From the NCBI GenBank assembly GCA_030407315.1, contig JALQPE010001687.1, positions 124,001-188,000 of the forward strand: 64,000 nt of DNA. Reading direction: 5' to 3'. Below are positions 21,746 through 30,934 of this stretch, one piece after another. The translations under genes and the position numbers were made by a program. The first letter of the stretch is position 1, and the number at the start of each line of letters is the position of its first letter. Source of the stretch: Asparagopsis taxiformis (Eukaryota > Rhodophyta > Florideophyceae > Bonnemaisoniales > Bonnemaisoniaceae). Below the pieces are notes generated by a model, which was given only the letters and a program-made list of their open reading frames with translations, ran no database searches and had not been told where the DNA came from.

Positions 21746-21804
21746 TCAGACGACGCGGTACACAAGTAGCATAGGCTATGCTACTTGTGTACCGCGTTGT
21801 CTGA
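21746..21804. repeat. 59-bp palindrome, 29-base arms with one central base
   Basis: Arms of 29 bases differ at one position and flank a single G within GCATAGGCTATGC. It lies about 120 bases before the repeat arrays of the next element cluster. Confidence 0.9.
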
Positions 21805-21924
21805 GACTGAGTCTCAACCTTCCGTGACGCCTTCCCTGATGCGTACAAGTGCGAAACACGTCTAGACGTATATCAGAAGTGAGTGCGGGAATTTTCGGCA
21901 CAGGAGATGCTGGGCCACCAAATT

Positions 21925-23350
21925 GATTTTTCGGAAATTTTAGAATTTCTGGGCTGGCCAGCAACGCAATCGAGCTGGACATCCACCGGACGTCCATTTC
22001 AGGTTGGTCGTGAGAGAGTGGGGCGGGACCATGATGAAACAAGGACTAAGACCTTTCCCTGACGTATTGAGCCTGAAATCGACCCTTCGTGAGACGCCAT
22101 TTTGGCTTACAGTTGGTGCTTATAGAAGCCAGTGATAGCCCCGATCGGGGCGGTGGCCGGTTCCGGCTTACAGTTGGTGCTTACAGACGCCAGTGATAGC
22201 CCCCGATCGGGGCCGGCGGTCGGTTCCTGGGGCCGTTGTGGCCAAATTAGACACCCTGATTTGAATTAAAATTTGGGCTATTCTCAAAAACATGCACATG
22301 TGAACATGTTTTTGAGATGGGGGTGTGCCGTACGGCACAATCGACCGCCCAAATCGTTGATTTTTGCAAGATTTTTTGTGCCCGAAATTGTAGAATTTCT
22401 GGGCTGGCCAGCAATGCATCTGAGCTGGACATCCACCGGACGTCCATTTCAGGTTGATCGTGTGCTGCCTACATCCACGCATTGCAGTAACTAAGCAGGC
22501 GGGATCACTACTAATATAAAGTGCACGGAATATGAGTAACGTGATTGGTGAGTAGTGTTTGTGTTGAGGGAGTAAGGCGGGACCATTATGAAACACGGAA
22601 GAAGATGCGTACCTAGCATAACTTAGGCTTGAAGCCTGGAATCGACCCATCTTTCGGCGCCATTTAGCCTCACAGTTAGTGCTTACAGAAGCCAGTGATG
22701 ACCCCGCTCGGGGCGGCGGCTCCGGTTCCTGGGGCCGTTGTAGCCAAATTAGACACCCTGATTTGAATTAAAATTTGGGCTATTCTCAAAAACATGCACA
22801 TGTGAACATGTTTTTGAGATGGGGGTGTGCCGTACGGCACAATCGACCCGCCCAAATCGTTGATTTTTGCAAGATTTTTTGTGCCCGAAATTTTAGAATT
22901 TCTGGGCTGGCCAGCAATGCATCTGAGCTCGACATCCACCGGACGTCCATTTCAGGTTGGTCGTGAGACAGTGAGGCGGGACCATGATGGAACAAGGACC
23001 AAGACCTGTCCCTGGCGTATTGAGCCTGAAATCGACCCGTCGTGAGACGCCATTTAGCCTTACAGTTAGTGCTTACAGAAGCCAGTGACAACCCCACTCG
23101 GGGCGGCGGCCGGTTCCTGGGGCCGTTCTGGCCAAATTAGACACCCTGATTTGAATTAAAATTTGGGCTATTCTCAAAAACATGCACATGTGAACATGTT
23201 TTTGAGATGGGGGTGTGCCGTACGGCACAATCCACCCGCTGAAATCGATGTTTTTTGCAATATTTTTTTGTGCCCGAAATTGTAGAATTTCTGGGCTGGC
23301 CAGCAATGCATCTGAGCTGGACATCCACCGGACGTCCATTTCAGGTTGAT
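21925..23350 (+). repeat. Left array of the hairpin module (three full copies plus a partial)
   Basis: Three direct copies of a ~180-bp module begin at 22255, 22757 and 23155; a half module lies at 21925-22015. Each starts CCTGATTTGAATTAAAATTT and carries a 34-base hairpin with arms CTCAAAAACATG and CATGTTTTTGAG. The palindrome GTGCCGTACGGCAC follows, and each ends near GAGCTGGACATCCACCGGAC. Spacer DNA between copies is also repeated. The order and spacing (502, then 398 bases) match the array at 27927-28985 (502, then 387). Open frames across these copies are repeat artefacts. Confidence 0.9.
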
Positions 23351-23370
23351 CGTGTATCGTGCACGGCCAC

Positions 23371-23622
23371 ACATTACCGGAAGCAAGTAGGCGATGAAGC
23401 ACGTACATACCCAATTGTTCTGCTATTTCTAGCATAGACCATCGAGTCTAGAGATGTGATGGAATCGTCCTGGAAATCATGCTCCAACCCACGAGGGAAT
23501 GGACAATCTAGTTTGAAAGCATGGAACGGAAGTACATTATACTAGGTTCATAGATTGGAAGTGATAAAGGAGATGATTATATTCTCGATAATTGTTTACC
23601 AAAGTAGTAGTTGTTAAGCTAT
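23371..23622. other. 3' flank of the second ParB-oxygenase gene
   Basis: AT-rich, no coding sequence. It would hold the 3' untranslated region and polyadenylation site of the minus-strand gene ending at 23623. Confidence 0.3.
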
Positions 23623-26600
23623 CTAGCCGTCGGAAAATTCTTCTTCGTCTTCGTCCTCACTATATTCAGGATCTCCCGGCAGAATAGGCGTTATCGGCAA
23701 CTGTGGAGTTGATCTGCTCAAGATGAATTCTTCACCCGGTGTGAGGGTTCTCTTCTTGGGAGCTTCTGTCGTCTTCATCCGCATGATTCCGAGCTGCCCT
23801 GTCTTCGGCCTACGATCTTTCTTGACCGGGATGGGAACAACTGTCTTGTGGCGAACATTGACAGGTCCCGGTTGACTTTGCCTGGCAGACCGGCGCGGAG
23901 CATTGGGGATTACTTCTTCTTCGAATCCCAACCGCCTGATGAAACCAAACGAAACATTGTCGGGAATCGGATACGACGCATTCCTGAAATACGTGTGATA
24001 CCTCGTTGTCGTGTGTGACACAACTCTGTCGACATGCCCTGCCCCGGCATGTTGTACATAGCCGTGACCGATGAAGACTGAACGTGGCGGAACGATTACC
24101 TTGTTCAGCTTCATCGTCTTGGCGTACATATCTAATTCCAGCGCTTTGGAAAAGACGTACTTGTGGGACCCTGGACACACCCAGATAGGGAATGGGTCAT
24201 CTCCGTTGGCAATAACAAAGTAACCCGGAAGTTGATCTTTGCGGTCGCGAGGAGGAACAGGGAAATCATTGTGTGGGACCTGCCGAGGACACCCCTTTCC
24301 CGTTATCAAAAACCGTCCCCCAGATGCCGGCATGACAAGTTTTTCTCCCGGTAAACCGCACTCCTCCAGCCCTATCAGCCGGACAAGGATTCCCAACCAC
24401 ACATCCAGCAGGGCTCGCCGCGTCACAAACTTGAACCGGTCGATATGCGTCTCATCGTTCTCGGCATAGTCAACCAGGCAGTGGCGCGTAGACGTGAAGC
24501 GAGCCCTCCCGTCATTCCGGTTCTTCTCATCTGTTTCATCGTCCCCCGTATTGACAATGGGACTCCACAGCTGCCGGTTCCCAGGGTCCTTGTGCACCTC
24601 CTCCCCCTCCCACGTTCCCAAAAAGTACCGAAACAATTCCTGGATAGGAATTTCTTCCATGAGACCCAAGTCAAATGGGAACTTGTCCGACGCATCGAGG
24701 TAGCTTACATCCGCGAAATTGTGCATCACCGTATACCCTCGCTCGTTGATTTCCGTTCGGCAATTGTGGAAGTACGCCATACCAGTGCCGGCCTCATACG
24801 AATCCTTCCAGCTTGTAGACATTCGCGCAACCTGGGCGAAGTCCAGCCTCGAGGGTAGAAACGTCGATGTAGGCTCACACATCGCCTTGGCAGCCATCTT
24901 CCACGCTGCGAAAAACATCGGATAGATGGTGTCGATCTCGAAAACAAGATGACGAGCCCGATGTTGTTCCGGAATATGCAGCCCCTCAAACACAGGGTCC
25001 ATCGCCACTTGCTTCAAATACCTCACCTCTCTGCCCTCCTCATCGATTTCCACACTCTCCAATAACAACCTGAGCTCAATCGGGGGCAGACAACCAACCC
25101 TCACCGATGCGATGACGTCCGCGGGACGCTGCGCCAGATGATGCCCTTCAGCTCGGTCTTTGACTTCGAAATCGTCGGGAAGAGATGGCATCCGGTCGTC
25201 GAACAGGAGGTCGTGTTCAGAAGGAGAGTCACGAACGATGTAACCGTCTTCATCGACTTCCACTCCTTCCGGAACAGTGAATGTAATTGTCACTTCGCGG
25301 ACCCCCTTGCTTTCGACTTGGCCCACGTCTGCACCCTGTTTGTCTTCCTCGTCCGAAGCGGTATGGACAGATTCTTGGTTGGAGGGAGTCGCACCAGCAC
25401 GTTGGTTATCTTGGGGGACAATCTCAACGGCAGAATCGGGGGAACGGGCGGAGTCTTCGTCAACCTCATCACCGGAAGCAGTGGCTTGTTGTTGATCGGT
25501 GGGTTTATCAACAACGGCCTGCTCTTCTTCCCCGGCGGATTGTTGTACCACAACCGGCTCTTCTTCCTCGAGGCGTGTGCTCCCCGTCGAGCGAAGTCGC
25601 TGTGAACGGCGGCGGATGCCATGCGAAGCAGGCTCATGTTCGACATTCCGCTGCTTCTTGTGAGTGAGTCTCACATTGGCAGCAGAAGGGCGGCGTTTGC
25701 GTCGAGCCTTAGTCTTCTTCTTCAATGTCGGATTGAAAAACTCTTTCAAGTTCGTTTCCAAATCCTGTAAACGCGTGGTTCTCCGTCGCATTCGAACCTC
25801 ACTGCTCCGGTCGTCCCCTCTATACATTGCAATGGCATTGGTGAGATGCCATTGCAACTCCTTCGGCTGCTTAACCGACCCAATTGCCATCTCTGTGCTC
25901 AGAAATGACTTGCGCATAATACTCTTTGGGCGCCCAAACGCAGCGTACAGAGAATTTGCTATTGCAGTCACGCGACGGACGTATGTATAGAAGTCGTTCA
26001 CGTCAAAGCGTCCATCCGGACGTCCACCATGAGCAGGGTTCAAGTACTCCGAAAGACCACGCAAGACGAAGACAAAGTTTTCTTCCAGCAACTCGCGCAC
26101 TATCTTGTGGTCCAGGTGCGTTATCCCAATCTCGTTGCGGCGCTCGGAATTGTTCAGCTCACGCAACACTTCGTCGAGAACAGGATGCTTCAGCGTTGCT
26201 ATAGCCAAACGCGTCCACCGCCGGGCCGTGTTCGTTGAATTCATCATCCCCATGAACTGCGCCTCGAACAATGTTCGGATGACATCAGACTCACGCAAGT
26301 CGCCAGCGTTTTCCACGTTATTTGCAACAGCAATCGTACGGATGAACTGCTGGATGGACGACAAGATTCGAACCAGGGAGCGCTCCGTCAGTTGCGTCCC
26401 AGTCGTATGGTTCGACTCTGCACTCTTGTGGATGATCTCATGAGGCTGAAGATCACTGTTGTCCTTGCGGCGAAGGTAGTACACATCCAGAGGCTGAGTA
26501 ACCCAGCGCAAGCGGTTTGCGTCCTGTGGCAGCTTGGTTCTGTGCATACGGGTGAGGCGCGTGAAGTCATCGGCAATGCTATGCATAGCATTGAGACGAT

Positions 26601-27579
26601 GCAGTCCGTCGATCACGGTCACGTTCGCATTGGCATGGAATTTGCCATTCTGGAACAGACGCGTGTCGGCGGGCAGATGCGTGTTCTGCGACCTCAGCAC
26701 CGTCACAGTGATACGCGAAGAGCTCACATACCCCACAGCCAACATATTGTTGCGCAGGTCCTCCACGTGGTCTTCTTTCACATCCCGAAGGGTCACGGCC
26801 GGTTCCACTAGCTGCCTCACCAGCACAGTCGCTCCTTCTCCGACGTAATCCGACGTCACAAACTTGGGCACCGTAATTTGCGTCCCCTGCTGCTCACGAA
26901 TGCTTTCCGCCACCTCCGGTTCGTCGTCCACCTCGGTTACGTCCTGCGTAGTAGCTTCGGTGACGTTGGAGCGAGCAGGGTGCTTCGTGCCTCCACTGGA
27001 GGGTCTTGCAGAGCGAGCAGGGCGCTTCGTGCCTCCCGAAACCGGGACGGAGCGTGCTGGATGCTTCGTACCCCCCGAACCAGTGATTTCGCCTGCCGGA
27101 CCGGTACTGGGCATCCGTCCCGAGCTGGCCTGGTTCGTCGCTGCGTTGAAGTTTGACGCTGCAGCAGGGGTACGAATGTCGCTAGGGCCATCCTCCGCAG
27201 CGGGGCGCATCATCCGAGTATCCCAAGGGTAAAACGCCGCGGCGTATGCTCCACCCATCGTCTCCGGCGGTCCCTCGGCGCCATCAAACATGTACGGGAA
27301 CGGGAGGTCCTTGAACTTGTCCTTAGTCGCAATGTTGCGCACGACGATATAGTCCGCCTCGTCGGTTTCCGGCAGCTGGTGGTTGTGCAGCGTGCGCGGA
27401 AGGCCAACATCGCCACCAGCAGTGCTCACCGAAGCCGTCCCAATATGCACAGCCGCACCGTCCACGTCCGCAAACAAATTGACATCGACGCCGCGCTTGA
27501 GTCCGCGCGACTCCGCTGACGCGCTCACTTGATCGCCGCAAACCGTTGAAAACAAACTGCTGAAATGCGTATCCGCCAT
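23623..27579 (-). CDS. Second, diverged ParB/Srx-like plus 2OG-Fe(II) oxygenase protein (1318 aa)
   Basis: Numbering is from the ATG at 27579 (M-A-D-T-H-F); the open frame extends to 27699 without another ATG. A region with three G-G-T-K-[HR]-P-A-R-S repeats precedes the ParB/Srx-like domain, whose signature is D324-G-L-H-R328. A helical middle follows, then a lysine-rich basic patch (K-K-K-T-K-A-R-R-K-R-R, nuclear localisation-like) and a long acidic linker. The C-terminal oxygenase domain shows P-H-N-D (H1103, D1105), W-V-C-P-G-S-H-K, G-H-G-Y-V-Q-H (H1172/H1177) and T-R-Y-H-T-Y-F (R1193). HxD, distal H and R-x-H occur in the same order and spacing as in the 13.5-kb protein although overall similarity is low. 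The gene lies between two copies of the hairpin-module array, so it is probably cargo. Substrate unknown; a DNA or chromatin target is inferred. Confidence 0.75.
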   Translation of the reverse strand: MADTHFSSLFSTVCGDQVSASAESRGLKRGVDVNLFADVDGAAVHIGTASVSTAGGDVGLPRTLHNHQLPETDEADYIVVRNIATKDKFKDLPFPYMFDGAEGPPETMGGAYAAAFYPWDTRMMRPAAEDGPSDIRTPAAASNFNAATNQASSGRMPSTGPAGEITGSGGTKHPARSVPVSGGTKRPARSARPSSGGTKHPARSNVTEATTQDVTEVDDEPEVAESIREQQGTQITVPKFVTSDYVGEGATVLVRQLVEPAVTLRDVKEDHVEDLRNNMLAVGYVSSSRITVTVLRSQNTHLPADTRLFQNGKFHANANVTVIDGLHRLNAMHSIADDFTRLTRMHRTKLPQDANRLRWVTQPLDVYYLRRKDNSDLQPHEIIHKSAESNHTTGTQLTERSLVRILSSIQQFIRTIAVANNVENAGDLRESDVIRTLFEAQFMGMMNSTNTARRWTRLAIATLKHPVLDEVLRELNNSERRNEIGITHLDHKIVRELLEENFVFVLRGLSEYLNPAHGGRPDGRFDVNDFYTYVRRVTAIANSLYAAFGRPKSIMRKSFLSTEMAIGSVKQPKELQWHLTNAIAMYRGDDRSSEVRMRRRTTRLQDLETNLKEFFNPTLKKKTKARRKRRPSAANVRLTHKKQRNVEHEPASHGIRRRSQRLRSTGSTRLEEEEPVVVQQSAGEEEQAVVDKPTDQQQATASGDEVDEDSARSPDSAVEIVPQDNQRAGATPSNQESVHTASDEEDKQGADVGQVESKGVREVTITFTVPEGVEVDEDGYIVRDSPSEHDLLFDDRMPSLPDDFEVKDRAEGHHLAQRPADVIASVRVGCLPPIELRLLLESVEIDEEGREVRYLKQVAMDPVFEGLHIPEQHRARHLVFEIDTIYPMFFAAWKMAAKAMCEPTSTFLPSRLDFAQVARMSTSWKDSYEAGTGMAYFHNCRTEINERGYTVMHNFADVSYLDASDKFPFDLGLMEEIPIQELFRYFLGTWEGEEVHKDPGNRQLWSPIVNTGDDETDEKNRNDGRARFTSTRHCLVDYAENDETHIDRFKFVTRRALLDVWLGILVRLIGLEECGLPGEKLVMPASGGRFLITGKGCPRQVPHNDFPVPPRDRKDQLPGYFVIANGDDPFPIWVCPGSHKYVFSKALELDMYAKTMKLNKVIVPPRSVFIGHGYVQHAGAGHVDRVVSHTTTRYHTYFRNASYPIPDNVSFGFIRRLGFEEEVIPNAPRRSARQSQPGPVNVRHKTVVPIPVKKDRRPKTGQLGIMRMKTTEAPKKRTLTPGEEFILSRSTPQLPITPILPGDPEYSEDEDEEEFSDG

Positions 27580-27926
27580 GATTGTTGAGTTGGAAAGTAA
27601 AAGAGATGGTTGACGTTGACGTATTCGAGTGATGTGGATGGTAGGTTTCACGTTGCTTGAAGAATGGTCGTGAACGCCAATCGCTGGAAATAATAACACA
27701 ATACAACCGAAATTTTGTTAGGTACACACCTATCGTGACCGCTGGAATGCAAGACAGGCAATCGAGATGTGAGTGTCCGTTCGGAACGGGCCCGAGTCGG
27801 GCTCTCGAAACCTGACGAGGTGGCGTGAAGCAGGCAGTGTCCTTGATGTGTAATGTGTTAAAATTACAGCTGTCAAGCTAGGCGGCTTTTGGGGCGGCTG
27901 CGAGCACCCCTTTATCCGGGGAACAC

Positions 27927-28985
27927 CCTGATTTGAGTTAAAATTTGGGCTATTCTCAAAAACATGCACATGTGAACATGTTTTTGAGATGGGGGTGTGC
28001 CGTACGGCACAATCGACCGCCCAAATCGTTGATTTTTGCAAGATTTTTTGTGCCCGAAATTTTAGAATTTCTGGGCTGGCCAGCAGTGCATCTGAGCTGG
28101 ACATCCACCGGACGTCCATTTCAGGTTGATCGTGTGCTGCCTACATCCACGCATTGCAGCAACTAAACAGGCGGGTTCACTACTAATATAAAGTGCACGG
28201 AATATGAGTAACGTGATGGGTGAGTAGTGTTTGTGTTGAGGGAGTAAGGCGGGACCATTATGAAACACGGAAGAAGATGCGTACCTAGCATAACTTAGGC
28301 TTGAAGCCTGGAATCGACCCATCTTTCGGCGCCATTTAGCCTCACAGTTAGTGCTTACAGAAGCCAGTGATGACCCCGCTCGGGGCGGCGGCTCCGGTTC
28401 CTGGGGCCGTTGTGGCCAAATTAGACACCCTGATTTGAATTAAAATTTGGGCTATTCTCAAAAACATGCACATGTGAACATGTTTTTGAGATGGGGGTGT
28501 GCCGTACGGCACAATCGACCCGCCCAAATCGTTGATTTTTGCAAGATTTTTGTGCCCGAAATTTTAGAATTTCTGGGCTGGCCAGCAGTGCAATCGAGCT
28601 GGACATCCACCGGACGTCCATTTCAGGTTGGTCGTGAGAGAGTGAGGCGGGACCATGATGGAACAAGGACCAAGACCTGTCCCTGGCGTATTGAGCCTGA
28701 AATTGACCCTTCGTCAGACGCCATTTAGCCTTACAGTTAGTGCCTACAGAAGCCAGTGACAACCCCACTCGGGGCGGCGGCCGGTGCCTGGGGCCGTTCT
28801 GGCCAAATTAGACACCTTGATTTGAATTAAAATTTGGGCTATTCTCAAAAACATGCACATGTGAACATGTTTTTGAGATGGGGGTGTGCCGTACGGCACT
28901 TTCGACCGCCTAAATCGATAAAATTTTGCAATTTTTTTCCTGCCCGAAATTCTACAAGTTCTGGGCTGGCCAGTAATGCATTAGC
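27927..28985 (+). repeat. Right-hand copy of the hairpin-module array
   Basis: Three direct module copies (27927, 28429, 28816) with the same intervening sequence as in 22255-23350. Blocks such as GCGGGACCATTATGAAACAC are near identical. The two arrays form direct repeats of about 1.06 kb around the gene at 23623-27579. Confidence 0.9.
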
Positions 28986-29469
28986 TATCTCCTCTAAACC
29001 GATTCTAACAAGCAGAAAGAATCCTCTCCTTCATGACGATGCTCTCCATCGTCTTTTCGAAGCCATTTCCGTACGAAAAATAATCGAAAAACATATTTGA
29101 CTTTAACCTAACAGCTATCGCGAGCACCGTACTCAGCTATATTTCCTCTGTAATTTCCTTCCTCCAACCAATCAATAGCCGCTTGGTCACAGGCTTAAAA
29201 GCCTTCCACTATCTGTCCTATCCATCGAAGACCCTCGGAGGGTTCGATCCAGGCCTTGATCACCCATGATGGGTGTGCAACCCGAGAAAATGAAAATGGA
29301 ACATATTGCGACAGGGACGAGATATCATTCCATGAAAGAGAACTTCTCTTTCGTTTACTTTTTTCTAACAAGATTCTAAACGTCTACAAACCCTATGTCG
29401 TCCGTCCGTTTTCATCCCGGAGAGATGTGGATGTGAGGTAAGACGCAGTGGTGATGTTGTGTTGATTCC
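28986..29469. other. No gene recognised
   Basis: Spacer inside the element. A GGGTTCGATCC word near 29239 resembles a tRNA T-loop but no tRNA fold can be built around it. Nothing else was supported. Confidence 0.3.
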
Positions 29470-29740
29470 CACAGACGGAGGTGGAGGAGGTGGCTACGGA
29501 GGAAGCCTGGAGAACTTGTCCGGTACTGACATCTCACATGTTGCCATTAACGGAGGTGGTGGAGGAGGCTATGGTGCAAGCCTGGAGAACATGTGACTCA
29601 CATCTCGCAGATGTCAGTACCCATGGATGAGAAGAAAAGCATGTTGAGTGCGGTTCGGATATCGGTTCGGATATTCGAGATCCATTGAGACGGAGGTGGT
29701 GGAGGAGGCTATGGTGGAAGCCTGGAGAAGAATAGAGTAG
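29470..29740. repeat. Three-copy GGAGGTGGTGGAGGAGGCTA repeat
   Basis: Copies near 29475, 29550 and 29693 read GGAGGTGG-GGAGGAGGCTATGG-GC/GAAGCCTGGAGAA. In one frame they would encode glycine-rich G-G-G-G-G-Y-G segments, but stops interrupt it. It may be a remnant of a glycine-rich coding region. Confidence 0.6.
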
Positions 29741-30024
29741 TCCTATACCCATGGATCACAAGAAGACGTTGTTGGGCTCCTTTTCGAAGCCCATTCGTCT
29801 CTTGAATAAATTTAGCACCCAAATCATATACGATTGCCGAGTTGACACCCCGTATGTCTCGTTGGTAGAAATAGCAGGGGTTCCACCACTCAGCTGGCGG
29901 GAAGTAGTTACTGATTATATGAGATATGGCTTAGCTCCCGCCAAAACCGATAGCTCTGGGCTCAGGTTCTCCAAATGTGGTTATACGAATGTGTTCTGAC
30001 AATGCTAGAAGACGAATATCTGCA

Positions 30025-30206
30025 TCCTGATTTGAATTAAAATTTGGGCTATTCTCAAAAACATGCACATGTGAACATGTTTTTGAGATGGGGGTGTGCC
30101 GTACGGCACAATCGACCGCCCAAATCGATGTTTTTTTGCAATATTTTTGCTGCCCGAAATTGTAGAATTTCTGGTCTGGCCAGCAATGCATCTGAGCTGG
30201 ACATCC
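30025..30206 (+). repeat. Hairpin module, plus orientation, before the methyltransferase-SET gene
   Basis: A 182-base copy of the module, complete from TCCTGATTTG to GAGCTGGACATCC with the 12-base hairpin arms and GTGCCGTACGGCAC. It mirrors the copy at 34005-34186, so the gene is bracketed closely by an inverted pair. Confidence 0.9.
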
Positions 30207-30556
30207 CCATGTCCAGTGGCCGTCCGGATGTCGCTCACCTGGTAAGCGTGATGCACCTGTGACAACCTATGTGACTGCAGTCACAGCCGCCATGGCGGCC
30301 GTGCAGTACAACCCTCAAAGACAGGGAATCACAATCTTTTTAAAATTTTTGTCTACCACGTATCCGTCACAACTTATTACCTACACCGGTTACGGGTTTC
30401 AAGACCTTTCCAGTGCTGTGTACCCGTATACTCTGTTCCGTTCGATATCAACCAGTGTTCCTCACGAAAGAGTGCAAACGTCACGAGATACGTCGTCAAA
30501 TTTGACTGTCTCGCCGAGCGGTCGCCATCCTGTACCGAATTTCCACTCATTCCATT

Positions 30557-30934
30557 ATGACGAATAAGCGCAGGCGCAACAGCAATCCGATCGTTGACGA
30601 CGCAACCGTGCCAATTCTGCGCGAACCCGCTAGCCCTTGGGAGGATTCTAGTGACATGGGTACACGTCGAAACGTAGGTCGCGCCGCCCGCGAAACTACT
30701 CTCGCTGGCAAAGACTTCCTCCGCCTCTTGCTGGATTTGTTCGCCCACTCAAGTTTCGCAGACTTGACGGACAAGCCGGGAGGTTTCACATACGCGGACC
30801 TTGGCGCTTGGGTTGCGCAGGGCACGGAAGAACAATTTCGGCGCTGCAAGGTCGACTCAGCATGGCCTTCAGCGGTCGTTCGAAGAATGCTGGAGTCGAG
30901 GCGGATGTTGCCGAAATCGTCATGGCAGAGATGA
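30557..30934 (+). CDS. Probable N-terminal part of the methyltransferase-SET protein in another frame
   Basis: 125 codons from ATG with protein-like composition: a basic start (M-T-N-K-R-R-R-N), then hydrophobic helices (F-L-R-L-L-L-D-L-F-A-H). It overlaps the next frame by 73 bases from the ATG at 30862. Around 30880 the text V-V-R-R-M-L-E-S in this frame joins smoothly to E-A-D-V-A-E-I-V in the next if one base is allowed for. I infer either a single-base frameshift in one original gene or, less likely, two overlapping genes. Confidence 0.5.
   Translation: MTNKRRRNSNPIVDDATVPILREPASPWEDSSDMGTRRNVGRAARETTLAGKDFLRLLLDLFAHSSFADLTDKPGGFTYADLGAWVAQGTEEQFRRCKVDSAWPSAVVRRMLESRRMLPKSSWQR

Noticed and set aside
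22168..23435. Minus-strand frames repeating the peptide M-D-V-R-W-M-S-S-S
   Set aside because: They run through the copies of the non-coding hairpin module.
22255..28985. Module arrays as LTRs of a retrotransposon
   Set aside because: Same orientation on both sides suits LTRs, but the enclosed gene has no reverse transcriptase and the right array serves as an inverted-repeat end of the next element.
29200..29275. Possible tRNA gene (GGGTTCGATCC word)
   Set aside because: No acceptor, D or anticodon stems can be paired around it.
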